A stretch of 64,000 bases of DNA from Bacillus thuringiensis. Lineage in GTDB: Bacteria; Bacillota; Bacilli; Bacillales; Bacillaceae_G. The translations under genes were made by a program, and so were the position numbers. Each line of letters starts with the position of its first letter. Position 1 is the stretch's first letter. Positions 17,436 through 25,644 of the stretch are shown in pieces. Below the pieces are notes generated by a model. It saw only the letters and a list, made by a program, of their open reading frames with translations. It searched no databases and was not told the DNA's origin. The stretch lies in assembly GCF_022095615.2 (NCBI RefSeq), contig NZ_CP155559.1:2043501-2107500 (forward strand), written 5' to 3'.

Positions 17436-18179
17436 ATGGAAGATCGGGAAATGAGCGTAGTAGAACATATTGTTGAGCTTCGCAAACGAGTAATATATAC
17501 GGTGTTATCCTTTGTACTATTTTTAATTATCGGATTTACTTTTACGAAGGATATTTATTTTTGGCTAGTAAAAGATTTACCAATGAAATTAACTGTTCTC
17601 GGTCCAAGTGATGTATTATGGATTTTTTTCTCGATTGCTACAGTATTTGCTATCGTTTGTACAATTCCTTTTGCTGCTATACAAATTTGGTTATTTGTAA
17701 AACCGGGTTTACATCCAAATGAACAAAAGATGACAGTAATGTATATACCGGTATTGTCTATATTATTTATTGCAGGTTTATGCTTTGGATATTTCGTTGT
17801 AATGCCGTTTTTATTTCATTTTTTAACTACGATAGGTAATGAAATGTTTAATACGATGTTTACGACAGAAAAGTATTTTCATTTTGTTCTTAATTTAACA
17901 GTTCCATTTGCTGTAATTTTTGAATTACCTGTAGTTGTCATGTTTTTAACGAGTATTGGGCTGTTAACGTCGGAATTTCTAATAAAAATAAGAAGGTATG
18001 CTTACGTAGCATTGATTATCATTGCATCGTGTATATCACCGCCTGATTTTTTATCTCATAGTTTAGTAGCGGTACCGCTTATTTGTATTTATGAAATTAG
18101 TATCGCTTTATCAAAGATTGTTAATAAACGAAAAAAGAAAAGAGAAGAAGAAATACAGTCGAAAAGTGCCTCGTTATAA
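17436..18179 (+). CDS. tatC: Twin-arginine translocase subunit TatC
   Basis: This 247-residue protein has six membrane spans. It carries the TatC signatures VVEHIVELRKRVIY at the N terminus (the signal-peptide recognition face) and the proline-rich periplasmic loop FVKPGLHPNEQK. TatC binds twin-arginine signal peptides and recruits TatA. The ATG at 17436 is preceded by GGTGA five bases upstream; a GTG at 17424 in the same frame is less well placed. It is co-transcribed with tatA. The C-terminal tail is Lys/Arg/Glu-rich and cytoplasmic. Confidence 0.95.
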   Translation: MEDREMSVVEHIVELRKRVIYTVLSFVLFLIIGFTFTKDIYFWLVKDLPMKLTVLGPSDVLWIFFSIATVFAIVCTIPFAAIQIWLFVKPGLHPNEQKMTVMYIPVLSILFIAGLCFGYFVVMPFLFHFLTTIGNEMFNTMFTTEKYFHFVLNLTVPFAVIFELPVVVMFLTSIGLLTSEFLIKIRRYAYVALIIIASCISPPDFLSHSLVAVPLICIYEISIALSKIVNKRKKKREEEIQSKSASL

Positions 18180-18191
18180 AGGCACTTTTTT
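18162..18191 (+). terminator. tatAC terminator
   Basis: The stem AAAAGTGCC/GGCACTTTT is followed by a T-run. It overlaps the last codons of tatC. Confidence 0.88.
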
Positions 18192-18507
18192 TATATATTT
18201 GTTATACTTTAGACATAAATGTATACAATATATAGAAGAAAAAAATTATAGAATCTCCAAAATTTAGACAAACTTTGCGCTTTGCTAAGTTTATACTAAA
18301 ATTATTAAGCAATATACGGATAACGGGATTCCTGTCTTATCGGATATTTAGGACGGAGGATGAATAGAGTATAAATCTTCTAACCAAAAGGACTACAGGG
18401 ATTGACTAAGGATACTTTTGTATTCATAGAAGTCTCCACTTTAAACAACGTGTTACAGCGTAAAGTAGAGGAAGTTCAAAAATCCAATGAAAAAGAGGAT
18501 TGATATT
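18192..18507 (+). promoter_or_regulatory. Long, possibly structured leader upstream of ypmP
   Basis: No gene is seen in these 316 bases, but there are several inverted repeats. TTTAG and AACTT are matched by AAGTT and CTAAA around a GC-richer loop (18263-18300). ATTCCTGT (18328-18335) can pair with ACAGGGAT (18395-18402). CTCCACTTTA (18434-18443) can pair with TAAAGTAGAG (18461-18470) with one mismatch. I do not recognise a known riboswitch, T-box or RNA leader. The region could be a regulatory leader or just promoter plus spacer. Confidence 0.35.
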
Positions 18508-18759
18508 GTGATTACGAAAAGTTTTTATTTCACTCATTCAACAGGGGATTGTATTAAAATATTCGAAATCCCTGTCCTACAGGCACAGCATCCATTATCG
18601 TTTCTAATTCAGTCTCGTCTTCAATTATTTATTGCAAAAATTCAAAAACAAAAGCACCCAAGATTTTCGTATTCTTTCCGTGAATATTTGCAAAATTGTT
18701 TGAAGTGGAATGATTATTTAAATGTATATAAAACAAATACCCTTGAAAAAAATGCATGA
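18508..18759 (+). CDS. ypmP: YpmP (DUF2535)-family small protein
   Basis: This protein of about 83 residues contains the phrases GDCIKIFEIPVLQAQHPLSF, FLIQSRLQLFIAKIQ and YSFREYLQNCLKWNDYL. These match my recollection of the DUF2535 family typified by B. subtilis YpmP, which also lies close to ypmQ (sco). No function is known. I prefer the GTG at 18508 because AGAGG lies nine bases before it; an in-frame ATG at 18487 adds seven residues but has its nearest ribosome-like site too far away. It is soluble and basic, with no membrane span. Confidence 0.65.
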   Translation: MITKSFYFTHSTGDCIKIFEIPVLQAQHPLSFLIQSRLQLFIAKIQKQKHPRFSYSFREYLQNCLKWNDYLNVYKTNTLEKNA

Positions 18760-18770
18760 TACAGAGTATG

Positions 18771-18798
18771 GACAGGGTTAGTAAACTCTGTCTTTTTC
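18771..18798 (+). terminator. ypmP terminator
   Basis: The stem GACAG-G-GTT paired with AAC-T-CTGTC is followed by T5. Confidence 0.75.
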
Positions 18799-18847
18799 AT
18801 TTTAGGTATAAAAATATAATTAATTTGGTGAAATTTGTTCGAAATTG

Positions 18848-18875
18848 TTGAAAGCACAGGGAATGCTAGTATAAT
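18848..18875 (+). promoter_or_regulatory. Sigma-A promoter of the degV gene
   Basis: TTGAAA (18848-18853) and TATAAT (18870-18875) are 16 bases apart; the gene starts about 37 bases downstream. Confidence 0.72.
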
Positions 18876-18911
18876 AACAAGGAGAGCGTATTGGAAAGGG
18901 AAGAATATAAT

Positions 18912-19754
18912 ATGCAAAAAATTAAAATTGTAACAGATTCAACTGCAGATTTAACGCAGGATGTAATCGAAAAGTATGGCATTCATGTGCTACCATTATC
19001 AATCTCTGTAAATGGACAAACATATTTAGATCGCGTTGATTTACAACCTGATGAATTTATTGAAGAAATGATCAAATCAGAGGAATTACCAAAAACATCA
19101 CAGCCGGCAATGGGTACATTTGTAGAAATGTATGACAAGTTAGGTGAAGATGGAAGTGAAGTACTTTCCATTCATATGACAAGTGGAATGAGTGGTACTG
19201 TTGCAACTGCGAATAGTGCTGCAACGATGACTGATACAAAAGTAACAGTTGTTGATTCTCAATTTATTACACATGCTTTAGCATATCAAGTAATTGAAGC
19301 TGCAAAAATGGCAAATGAAGGGCGCTCACTAGAAGATATTATAAAGCGAATTGATGAAGTGAGAAAAAATACTCGCTTATATGTAGTTGTAGATACATTG
19401 GAGAACTTAGTGAAAGGTGGACGTATTGGTAAAGGAAAAGCATTTATCGGTTCTTTACTGAACATCAAACCAATTGCTAACCTTGAAGGTGGAGCATACA
19501 ATCCAGTGACAAAAGTTCGTAGTCAAGGACAGATTGTAAAGACACTAACAAAAATATTTGAACAAGATACAGCAGGAAAGTCTATAAAAGCTGTTGCAAT
19601 TCCGCATGCAAAAGCAATTCCATTAGCTGAAAGTGTAAAAGCAGCGGTTGAAAAAGTGAGTGGATTTACTCAATCAGAAATTTTCTATACAACACCTATT
19701 ATTAGTACTCATACAGGTCCAGGTGCAATCGGATTTATGTATTTAGCAGAGTAA
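18912..19754 (+). CDS. DegV-family fatty-acid-binding protein
   Basis: This 280-residue protein starts MQKIKIVTDSTADLTQDV, the classic DegV opening. It also has LPKTSQPAMGTFVEMYDK, HMTSGMSGTVATANSA and GRIGKGKAFIGSLLNIKPI. DegV proteins bind one fatty acid between two alpha/beta domains; FakB members hand it to the kinase FakA for phospholipid synthesis. ATG 18912 has AAAGGGAAG upstream. A TTG at 18891 in the same frame is preceded by AAGGAG, so a seven-residue longer form is possible. Which fatty acid is bound cannot be read. Confidence 0.92.
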   Translation: MQKIKIVTDSTADLTQDVIEKYGIHVLPLSISVNGQTYLDRVDLQPDEFIEEMIKSEELPKTSQPAMGTFVEMYDKLGEDGSEVLSIHMTSGMSGTVATANSAATMTDTKVTVVDSQFITHALAYQVIEAAKMANEGRSLEDIIKRIDEVRKNTRLYVVVDTLENLVKGGRIGKGKAFIGSLLNIKPIANLEGGAYNPVTKVRSQGQIVKTLTKIFEQDTAGKSIKAVAIPHAKAIPLAESVKAAVEKVSGFTQSEIFYTTPIISTHTGPGAIGFMYLAE

Positions 19755-19756
19755 TA

Positions 19757-19792
19757 AAAAGCTACTTGAAACTTATTTCAAGTAGCTTTTTT
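19757..19792. terminator. Bidirectional terminator after degV
   Basis: The 15-base stem AAAAGCTACTTGAAA/TTTCAAGTAGCTTTT has a four-base loop and flanking A/T runs. Confidence 0.93.
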
Positions 19793-19874
19793 ATGTGAAT
19801 AGAAAGTAAGAAATAAGAAGGGCTATACAGGCACTACCGCTAATGATATAGCGAGTCTGCAAATATTCATTCAT
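19791..19874 (-). CDS. Candidate 27-residue membrane miniprotein
   Basis: This frame reads MNEYLQTRYIISGSACIALL then ISYFLFT. It has a short polar N terminus and a hydrophobic stretch ending at the C terminus, which predicts one membrane span. A TAGGTG ribosome-like site lies six bases before the ATG, and the stop abuts the bidirectional terminator of degV. The arrangement repeats that of the miniprotein at 2351-2428. I do not recognise a family, and conservation is unverified. Confidence 0.48.
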   Translation of the reverse strand: MNEYLQTRYIISGSACIALLISYFLFT

Positions 19875-19951
19875 AGAAAACACCTACTAATTAAAGTTTC
19901 ACTTTATGACTTTCTATAGTATATGTTGGATATTGAAAATAAGTAGTTACG

Positions 19952-20926
19952 TTATACTTGTAATGTTTCAATTTTTTCATTTGTTTGCTTATCATTTGTT
20001 ACGCTATTATAAGTGAAAGTTTGGCCTAAAAAGAGTACATGCAGTTGTTCCCACGGTAACATACGTAAATTCCAATTATTTCGAAGCCTTGTTACTGCCT
20101 CGCGGGGTGTTTCATCGGCGAGGGCAAAAGCTCCGTAATGCATTGGTATAAAGTGTGTAGCGTTTAAATCTAAATAAGCTTGCACTGCCTCTTCAGGTGA
20201 AACATGAGATACTTTCATAAACCATTCTGGTTCATAAGCACCAATTGGCATGAGGGCAATATCAATTGAAAAGCGTTTGCCAATTTCTTTGAAACCTTGG
20301 AAATAGCCACTGTCACCACAAAAATAAATGGTTTCTTTCGTTGTTTCATTATTAATAATCCATCCACCCCAGTGAGATGTATTCATATCAAATAAGGATC
20401 TTCTCGTCCAGTGCTGGGCAGGGACAAAGTGAAAGGAAACCGCACTAATTGTTGTATTTTCCCACCAATTATACTCTTCTACGTTAGTAAATTTTTTGCG
20501 AGTAAATAATTTTTTCAGCCCAATAGGTACTAGGTATAAAACATCATCATTTAGCTGGCGAAGCGTTGAAAAATCTAAATGATCATAATGACCGTGCGAA
20601 ATGAGGACAATATCAATTTTAGGTAGTTCTTGTAAAGAAAGACCAGGTTCTGTAAGTCTAGGAACTAATTTTAATTTTGAAGCCCATACTGGATCTGTTA
20701 ATATATTTAATCCATTCATTTGGATAAGGAATGTTGAATGACCAATCCAAGTTACAGTCGTCTTTTCAAAGTTGTTTTGTAGGAATTTACTTTGTTTAAC
20801 AGGTGATTGTTCTACTAAAAAAGAAAAATCCTTTTTATTTTGTTTTCGCTCTTTTCGCCAACGTAGGAAGGAACGAATTGATTTTTTTGTGCTTATATTA
20901 TCCATATTTTCATAACGTTTTGTCAT
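19952..20926 (-). CDS. MBL-fold metallo-hydrolase (UlaG/NAPE-PLD-like)
   Basis: This 324-residue protein has a metallo-beta-lactamase fold with the metal motif SHGHYDHLDF. Histidines downstream include FVPAQHW, the Asp in FCGDSGYFQGF and the final IPMHYGAF. The order WIGHSTFLIQMNGLNILTDP before the HxHxDH motif is typical of the UlaG/NAPE-phospholipase D subgroup (L-ascorbate-6-phosphate lactonase-like or phosphodiesterase). It should be cytoplasmic. ATG 20926 has GAGGTGA upstream. The substrate is unknown. Confidence 0.86.
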   Translation of the reverse strand: MTKRYENMDNISTKKSIRSFLRWRKERKQNKKDFSFLVEQSPVKQSKFLQNNFEKTTVTWIGHSTFLIQMNGLNILTDPVWASKLKLVPRLTEPGLSLQELPKIDIVLISHGHYDHLDFSTLRQLNDDVLYLVPIGLKKLFTRKKFTNVEEYNWWENTTISAVSFHFVPAQHWTRRSLFDMNTSHWGGWIINNETTKETIYFCGDSGYFQGFKEIGKRFSIDIALMPIGAYEPEWFMKVSHVSPEEAVQAYLDLNATHFIPMHYGAFALADETPREAVTRLRNNWNLRMLPWEQLHVLFLGQTFTYNSVTNDKQTNEKIETLQV

Positions 20927-21263
20927 GAACATCACCTCATTTAAAATCGTTGTAATTGTATTGTACCGAAATGTTGTTAAGGAATACAGTGTATAACATG
21001 GATGAATGTTTAAAGAATTGTTAAAAAATAGGGGGATGCATTTACAAAAGTAACAATTAAATTCGTTTGCAACTTCTATTTAGAGAAATAATAGTAAAAA
21101 ATAAATTTTGTCTAGTAATTGGCTTGAAATAAAGAAGTAACATACGTAAATTCGTACGATTTCGTGAACAAATGTAGTAAACAATTTTCTCATAGTGTTA
21201 ACTTTTGTTATGATAAACATAACCTATTTAAATTTAGGATAGAGAAAAGAGGTTTGTTTATAA
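20927..21263. other. Divergent intergenic region between the MBL gene and sco
   Basis: I see no gene in these 337 bases. They hold the divergent promoters of the two flanking genes, several AT-rich stretches and a TACGTAAATTCGTACG-like partial palindrome near 21143-21160. No operator could be assigned confidently. Confidence 0.5.
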
Positions 21264-21851
21264 ATGAAGCGTTATCAAAAAATAATTGGTCTTATGGTTG
21301 TATTTTGTCTCTTTGTACTTGCTGGATGTAGTGAATCAGGTTCAAAGCTTCGTAAACCATTGAATTGGGATTTAGAAACTTTCCAATTTACAAATCAAGA
21401 TGGAAAGTCATTTGGTACAAAAGATTTAAAAGGGAAAGTTTGGGTTGCAGATTTTATGTTCACAAACTGTCAAACAGTTTGTCCGCCAATGACTGCTAAT
21501 ATGGCAAAACTGCAAAAGATGGCAAAAGAAGAGAAATTAGACGTTCAGTTTGTTTCATTTAGTGTAGATCCAGACCTTGATAAGCCGGAGAATTTGAAGG
21601 CTTTCATTCAAAAGTTCACAGAGGATACTAGTAACTGGAATTTATTAACGGGTTATTCGTTAGAAGATATTACAAAGTTTGCAAAAGATAATTTCCAATC
21701 ACTTGTAGATAAACCTGAGAATGGTCAAGTTATGCATGGTACATCATTTTATTTAATTGATCAAAATGGAAAAGTAATGAAAAAGTATAATGGTATTAGT
21801 AATACGCCGTACGAAGACATTATACGTGATATGAAGCGATTAGCGGATTAA
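21264..21851 (+). CDS. ypmQ: Sco1/SenC-family copper chaperone for cytochrome c oxidase (YpmQ-like lipoprotein)
   Basis: This 195-residue lipoprotein has a lipobox LVLAGC-type sequence (FVLAGC) and a thioredoxin-like domain. The copper ligands are the CxxxC in FTNCQTVCPPMTANM (Cys69 and Cys73) and the conserved His in VMHGTSFYLID near residue 157. B. subtilis Sco (YpmQ) is needed to load the CuA site of caa3 oxidase. It should act outside the membrane. The gene follows ypmP as in B. subtilis, here with degV and an MBL gene between. It is monocistronic with its own terminator. Confidence 0.92.
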   Translation: MKRYQKIIGLMVVFCLFVLAGCSESGSKLRKPLNWDLETFQFTNQDGKSFGTKDLKGKVWVADFMFTNCQTVCPPMTANMAKLQKMAKEEKLDVQFVSFSVDPDLDKPENLKAFIQKFTEDTSNWNLLTGYSLEDITKFAKDNFQSLVDKPENGQVMHGTSFYLIDQNGKVMKKYNGISNTPYEDIIRDMKRLAD

Positions 21852-21884
21852 AAAGAAGGGTGCATAGCACCCTTCTTTTTTTTA
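21851..21884. terminator. Convergent terminator between sco and hsp20
   Basis: A perfect 13-base stem AAAAGAAGGGTGC/GCACCCTTCTTTT has a three-base loop and T8. Confidence 0.94.
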
Positions 21885-21886
21885 CA

Positions 21887-22351
21887 TTAGTCTATGGATA
21901 AAATGTCATGCTGTTGTGGAAGTTTTGGTGCACGAATTTCTAACACGCCATTTCGATACGAAGCTTTCGCTGCTTTTTTATTAATTGAGTACGGTAATTT
22001 AATTAATCTGGATGCTTCTGAAATAGAACGTTCTCGGCGATAATAGTTATGAGATGTTTCTTCCTCTGCTTCTTCTAGAATCTCTTCTTTTACAGAGACC
22101 TTAAAGTATTCACTTTGTATTTCAATTTGAATTTGTTCTTTTTGTATACCTGGTAGTTCAGCTGTAACAACGAGTTCTTCACCAACTTCATATAAATCTA
22201 CAGGGAATGTTAATAAACGGTTTCCTTTTTGGAAAAAATGATTTAAATCAGCGATTACATTGCGAAGTGGTGTTTGCTCGAAGAAATCATCAATTTGTTT
22301 TAAATAATTTCGAACCGGTGGGCGAGAAGAGTCTTTTTTTTCTTCACTCAT
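21887..22351 (-). CDS. Hsp20/alpha-crystallin small heat-shock protein
   Basis: This 154-residue protein has a flexible N-terminal arm and an alpha-crystallin domain (about 50-150) with FPVDLYEVGEELVVTAELPG, the dimer-strand region, and YRNGVLEIRAPK near the end. It is a cytoplasmic holdase that binds unfolding proteins; in spore formers such proteins may also join the spore coat. The C-terminal I-x-I tail seems to be HDILSID, which is imperfect. The ribosome site is AGGAGGG. No CIRCE element is visible upstream. Confidence 0.88.
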   Translation of the reverse strand: MSEEKKDSSRPPVRNYLKQIDDFFEQTPLRNVIADLNHFFQKGNRLLTFPVDLYEVGEELVVTAELPGIQKEQIQIEIQSEYFKVSVKEEILEEAEEETSHNYYRRERSISEASRLIKLPYSINKKAAKASYRNGVLEIRAPKLPQQHDILSID

Positions 22352-22568
22352 GGTATTCCCTCCTAGAAATCAATTTGCAATATCATATGACAAAAGCGGA
22401 GAAAGGTGATTGCCTAGTTTTCATGTTTTCATAAAAAATTGTTAAAAATGTGAAATGGAGTGATTTTTTTATAGTTTTTGGTCGCCATATTCAATTGATT
22501 ATGCTAGTATAAATAGGGTTGATATAGTAGTATATAGACAGAATGAAAACTGAAAGAGGGTAAGAAGT

Positions 22569-24470
22569 ATGTGTGGTTTTGTAGGATGTTTATGTGAAAA
22601 CCCTAGAGAGTTTTCAGAAACAGAAAAACATCAATTTGAAAATATGAACACGATGATTTTCCACCGCGGTCCAGATGACGAAGGATATTTTCGTGATGAA
22701 CATGTACAATTTGGCTTCCGCCGTTTAAGCATCATTGACTTAGAGGCAGGACATCAGCCGCTAACTTATGAAAATGATCGATATGTAATTATTTTTAATG
22801 GTGAAATTTACAACTATGTAGAATTACGTGAAATGTTACTTGAAAAAGGTGCAACGTTTGCAACACAATCGGATACAGAAGTTATCATTGCATTGTATGC
22901 GCATATGAAAGAAAAATGTGTAGACTATCTTCGTGGTATGTTTGCATTTATGATTTGGGATCGTGAAGAGAAGAAACTTTTCGGTGCACGTGACCACTTC
23001 GGTATTAAACCTTTATACGTCGCACAACAAGGTGATACTACATTCTTCGCATCTGAGAAGAAAAGTATTATGCATGTGATGGAAGATAAAGGCGTTAATC
23101 CAACGTCACTACAACATTACTTTACGTACCAATATGGTCCAGAGCCAGAAACATTAACAATTGATGTTAATAAAATCGAGCCTGGTCATTATTTCGTAAA
23201 AGAAATCGGTAAAGAGATGGAAATCCATCGCTACTGGAAACCTTATTTCAATGCTTCAAGCGCAACGAAAGAGGAGCATATCCAAGCAATTCGTGATGTG
23301 TTATATGATTCAGTAAAAGTGCATATGCGCAGTGATGTACCAGTAGGTTCATTCTTATCTGGTGGTATCGATTCATCTATTATCGCTTCTATCGCAAGAG
23401 AAATGAATCCAAATCTTTTAACATTCTCTATTGGTTTTGAACAACGTGGTTTCAGTGAAGTTGATGTTGCCAAAGAAACTGCTGAGAAATTAGGCGTTAA
23501 AAATCATAACGTATTCATTTCAGCGAAAGAGTTTATGGATGAGTTCCCAAAAATCATTTGGCATATGGATGATCCTTTAGCAGATCCAGCAGCTGTACCA
23601 TTGTACTTCGTTGCAAAAGAAGCACGTAAGCATGTAACAGTTGTTCTTTCAGGTGAAGGTGCAGACGAGCTATTTGGTGGTTATAATATTTATCGTGAGC
23701 CAAACTCACTAAAAATGTTCTCTTACATTCCTAGCCCAGGTAAGAGCGTTCTAAAAGCATTAAGTGGTGCTCTTAAAGAAGGCTTTAAAGGAAAGAGCTT
23801 CCTAGAGCGTGGATGTACGCCAATTGAAGAGCGTTACTACGGAAACGCGAAAATCTTCCGTGAAGAAGAGAAAGTTGAATTAATGAAGTATTACAATGAA
23901 AGTGTTAACTATATGGATATCACGAAACCATTGTATAACGAAATTAAAGATTATGATGATGTAAGCAAAATGCAGTACATTGACATGTTCACATGGTTAC
24001 GCGGTGACATTTTATTAAAAGCTGATAAAATGACAATGGCAAACTCATTAGAACTTCGTGTACCGTTCTTAGATAAAGAAGTATTTGATGTTGCATCTAA
24101 AATTCCAACTGAATTTAAGATTGCTAACGGAACTACGAAAGCTATTTTACGTGAAGCAGCACGCGGAATCGTTCCAGATCACGTATTAGATCGTAAAAAA
24201 CTTGGATTCCCAGTACCAATTCGTCACTGGTTAAAAGACGAAATGCATGATTGGGCTATCAATATTATAAACGAGAGTAAAACAGAGCATTTAATCGACA
24301 AACAGTATGTATTAAACTTACTGGAAGCACATTGTGCAGATAAAGGCGATTATAGCCGTAAAATTTGGACTGTACTTGCGTTTATGGTATGGCATCAAAT
24401 TTATGTTGAGCATAAATACGATACGAATAAGTTCCACGAAGAAACGAAACGTGCGTATAGCTTAGTTTAA
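22569..24470 (+). CDS. asnO: Glutamine-hydrolysing asparagine synthetase
   Basis: This 633-residue two-domain enzyme has the catalytic Cys2 of its N-terminal glutaminase directly after Met (MCGFVGCL). NGEIYNYVELRE and the HRGPDDEGYF strand follow. The synthetase domain has the PP-loop SGGIDSS near residue 264 and SGEGADELFGGY. It makes asparagine from aspartate, glutamine and ATP. End-to-end similarity to B. subtilis AsnO (for example VPIRHWLKDEM and the HCADKGDYSRKIWTVL tail) favours asnO over asnB/asnH. AsnO is linked to sporulation in B. subtilis. It is monocistronic. Confidence 0.93.
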   Translation: MCGFVGCLCENPREFSETEKHQFENMNTMIFHRGPDDEGYFRDEHVQFGFRRLSIIDLEAGHQPLTYENDRYVIIFNGEIYNYVELREMLLEKGATFATQSDTEVIIALYAHMKEKCVDYLRGMFAFMIWDREEKKLFGARDHFGIKPLYVAQQGDTTFFASEKKSIMHVMEDKGVNPTSLQHYFTYQYGPEPETLTIDVNKIEPGHYFVKEIGKEMEIHRYWKPYFNASSATKEEHIQAIRDVLYDSVKVHMRSDVPVGSFLSGGIDSSIIASIAREMNPNLLTFSIGFEQRGFSEVDVAKETAEKLGVKNHNVFISAKEFMDEFPKIIWHMDDPLADPAAVPLYFVAKEARKHVTVVLSGEGADELFGGYNIYREPNSLKMFSYIPSPGKSVLKALSGALKEGFKGKSFLERGCTPIEERYYGNAKIFREEEKVELMKYYNESVNYMDITKPLYNEIKDYDDVSKMQYIDMFTWLRGDILLKADKMTMANSLELRVPFLDKEVFDVASKIPTEFKIANGTTKAILREAARGIVPDHVLDRKKLGFPVPIRHWLKDEMHDWAINIINESKTEHLIDKQYVLNLLEAHCADKGDYSRKIWTVLAFMVWHQIYVEHKYDTNKFHEETKRAYSLV

Positions 24471-24474
24471 TTAG

Positions 24475-24512
24475 AAAAACCTTAAGATCGCATACGATCT
24501 TAAGGTTTTTTT
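24475..24512 (+). terminator. asnO terminator
   Basis: A perfect 16-base stem (AAAAACCTTAAGATCG and its complement) has a CATA loop and T7. Confidence 0.95.
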
Positions 24513-24563
24513 CATAAATAGAACGAATTATTGATACAATAATAGTAAAAGGATGGACAACAT

Positions 24564-24923
24564 ATGATTACGTTTGAAAAAGTAAATGTAGAAAATGAAA
24601 ACGTTGTTAATGAAATGTTTCGCTCACATAGTTTAAGTGAGAATCAGGTACAGTATTGTGTGAAAGTTGATGATACATATATTGGTGTAATAGATTATCG
24701 TGTTCAAGAGGAGAGTGCGGTTTTATCTCAGTTAATTATTCACTTTGATTATCAAAGTTATGGTTATGGGACGAATACGTATTTTACATTTGAAACGATG
24801 ATGAAAGAAAGAAATGTGAAAGAGATAAAAGTAATACAAACGGAATTAACGGAACAAGCTAAATCTTTTATAGAGAGCTTTGGTTTTAATGAAGAAGATG
24901 GAATATATGTGAAAAAAATATAA
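24564..24923 (+). CDS. Small GNAT-family acetyltransferase
   Basis: This 119-residue single-domain GNAT has the acetyl-CoA loop YQSYGYGTNTYF (a variant of the QxxGxG motif) near residue 72 and a C-terminal ESFGFNEEDGIYVKK, the usual closing strand of the fold. It is short for a GNAT (usual 140-180) because the N-terminal helix region is reduced. The substrate is unknown. The ATG has GGATGG upstream. The next gene, a membrane protein, starts 42 bases after its stop and could be co-transcribed. Confidence 0.75.
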   Translation: MITFEKVNVENENVVNEMFRSHSLSENQVQYCVKVDDTYIGVIDYRVQEESAVLSQLIIHFDYQSYGYGTNTYFTFETMMKERNVKEIKVIQTELTEQAKSFIESFGFNEEDGIYVKKI

Positions 24924-24965
24924 CGATGGGTAGTTACGCGAGATAAATATAAGGCAGGTGGATAT

Positions 24966-25301
24966 ATGACGATGACTTCTGGTCTTGTATTAATTGGAGG
25001 GTGTTTTCTAGTAGCAGAGCTAATCCATATGTTCATTCGAAAAAGAATGAATAAGAAGAAAAAGCCGTATGAATTACAATATGCCCCTGTATTTTTCTTT
25101 TTATTTTGTATGCTGATTACATTACAAAACATAACGAACTTCCCGCCGCTTTTAAATATTTTTTTGAAGTTCGGTTTGCTGTATAGTAGCACTGGAATAG
25201 CCCTTTTATTTCTTTTATTTTGCATACGTTATATTCACTATCAATCGTATATATTTATTTTAAATTGGTTAAAGCAAAATGATAGAAACCGCCTTACATA
25301 A
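24966..25301 (+). CDS. Uncharacterised three-span membrane protein
   Basis: This 111-residue protein has hydrophobic segments near residues 6-24, 40-60 and 65-90. A basic loop, RKRMNKKKKP, follows the first span, and the C terminus is polar and basic. This orientation would put the basic loop in the cytoplasm. I do not recognise a family. It may be co-transcribed with the small GNAT gene upstream, and both end at the terminator that overlaps its stop codon. GCAGGTGG precedes the ATG. Confidence 0.7.
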   Translation: MTMTSGLVLIGGCFLVAELIHMFIRKRMNKKKKPYELQYAPVFFFLFCMLITLQNITNFPPLLNIFLKFGLLYSSTGIALLFLLFCIRYIHYQSYIFILNWLKQNDRNRLT

Positions 25302-25313
25302 GGCGGTTTTTTT
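25286..25313 (+). terminator. Terminator overlapping the stop of the membrane protein gene
   Basis: The stem AAACCGCCTT/AAGGCGGTTT has a short loop and T7. Confidence 0.92.
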
Positions 25314-25644
25314 ATTTGTAATTGTAATGGCTTTGAAAGTCATATGTATATTGCTTTATTTAATAGTAGTTCCATAGATCAAAAAACAACGAGGTGCAAT
25401 TTGACATGAAATATAAATAAATGGATAACAAGATACAGATGTTTTTGTATATAAAGCTCAAAAATTTATTAGAATTTATAAAAATGATTAGATGATTCAA
25501 CATATTATCTGTTATTAGTATGTGATAATATATATTCTTAATCTGTAACGTAAGTAGGTGTGTAAATTTGAAATGTGAATCAACTACTCTATATTAAATG
25601 CTTGCAAATAGCAGGATTAAATTTTTGGGAGGTATCGTTTTTGT
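25314..25644 (+). other. Intergenic region upstream of the PAP2 gene
   Basis: These 331 bases are very AT-rich and contain no convincing gene. A nine-codon frame starting TTG near 25569 (MKCESTTLY) is preceded by TAGGTG and could be a leader peptide, but it is too short to support. The final GGGAGG belongs to the PAP2 gene. Confidence 0.4.

Noticed and set aside
18192..18507. Known riboswitch (T-box, SAM, TPP, Mg2+ types) before ypmP
   Set aside because: None of the conserved core sequences of those RNAs could be found; only inverted repeats are evident.
24764..25225. 153-codon minus-strand frame over the GNAT and membrane-protein genes
   Set aside because: It is a shadow of the two plus-strand genes, with low-complexity Phe/Ile-rich translation and no ribosome site.
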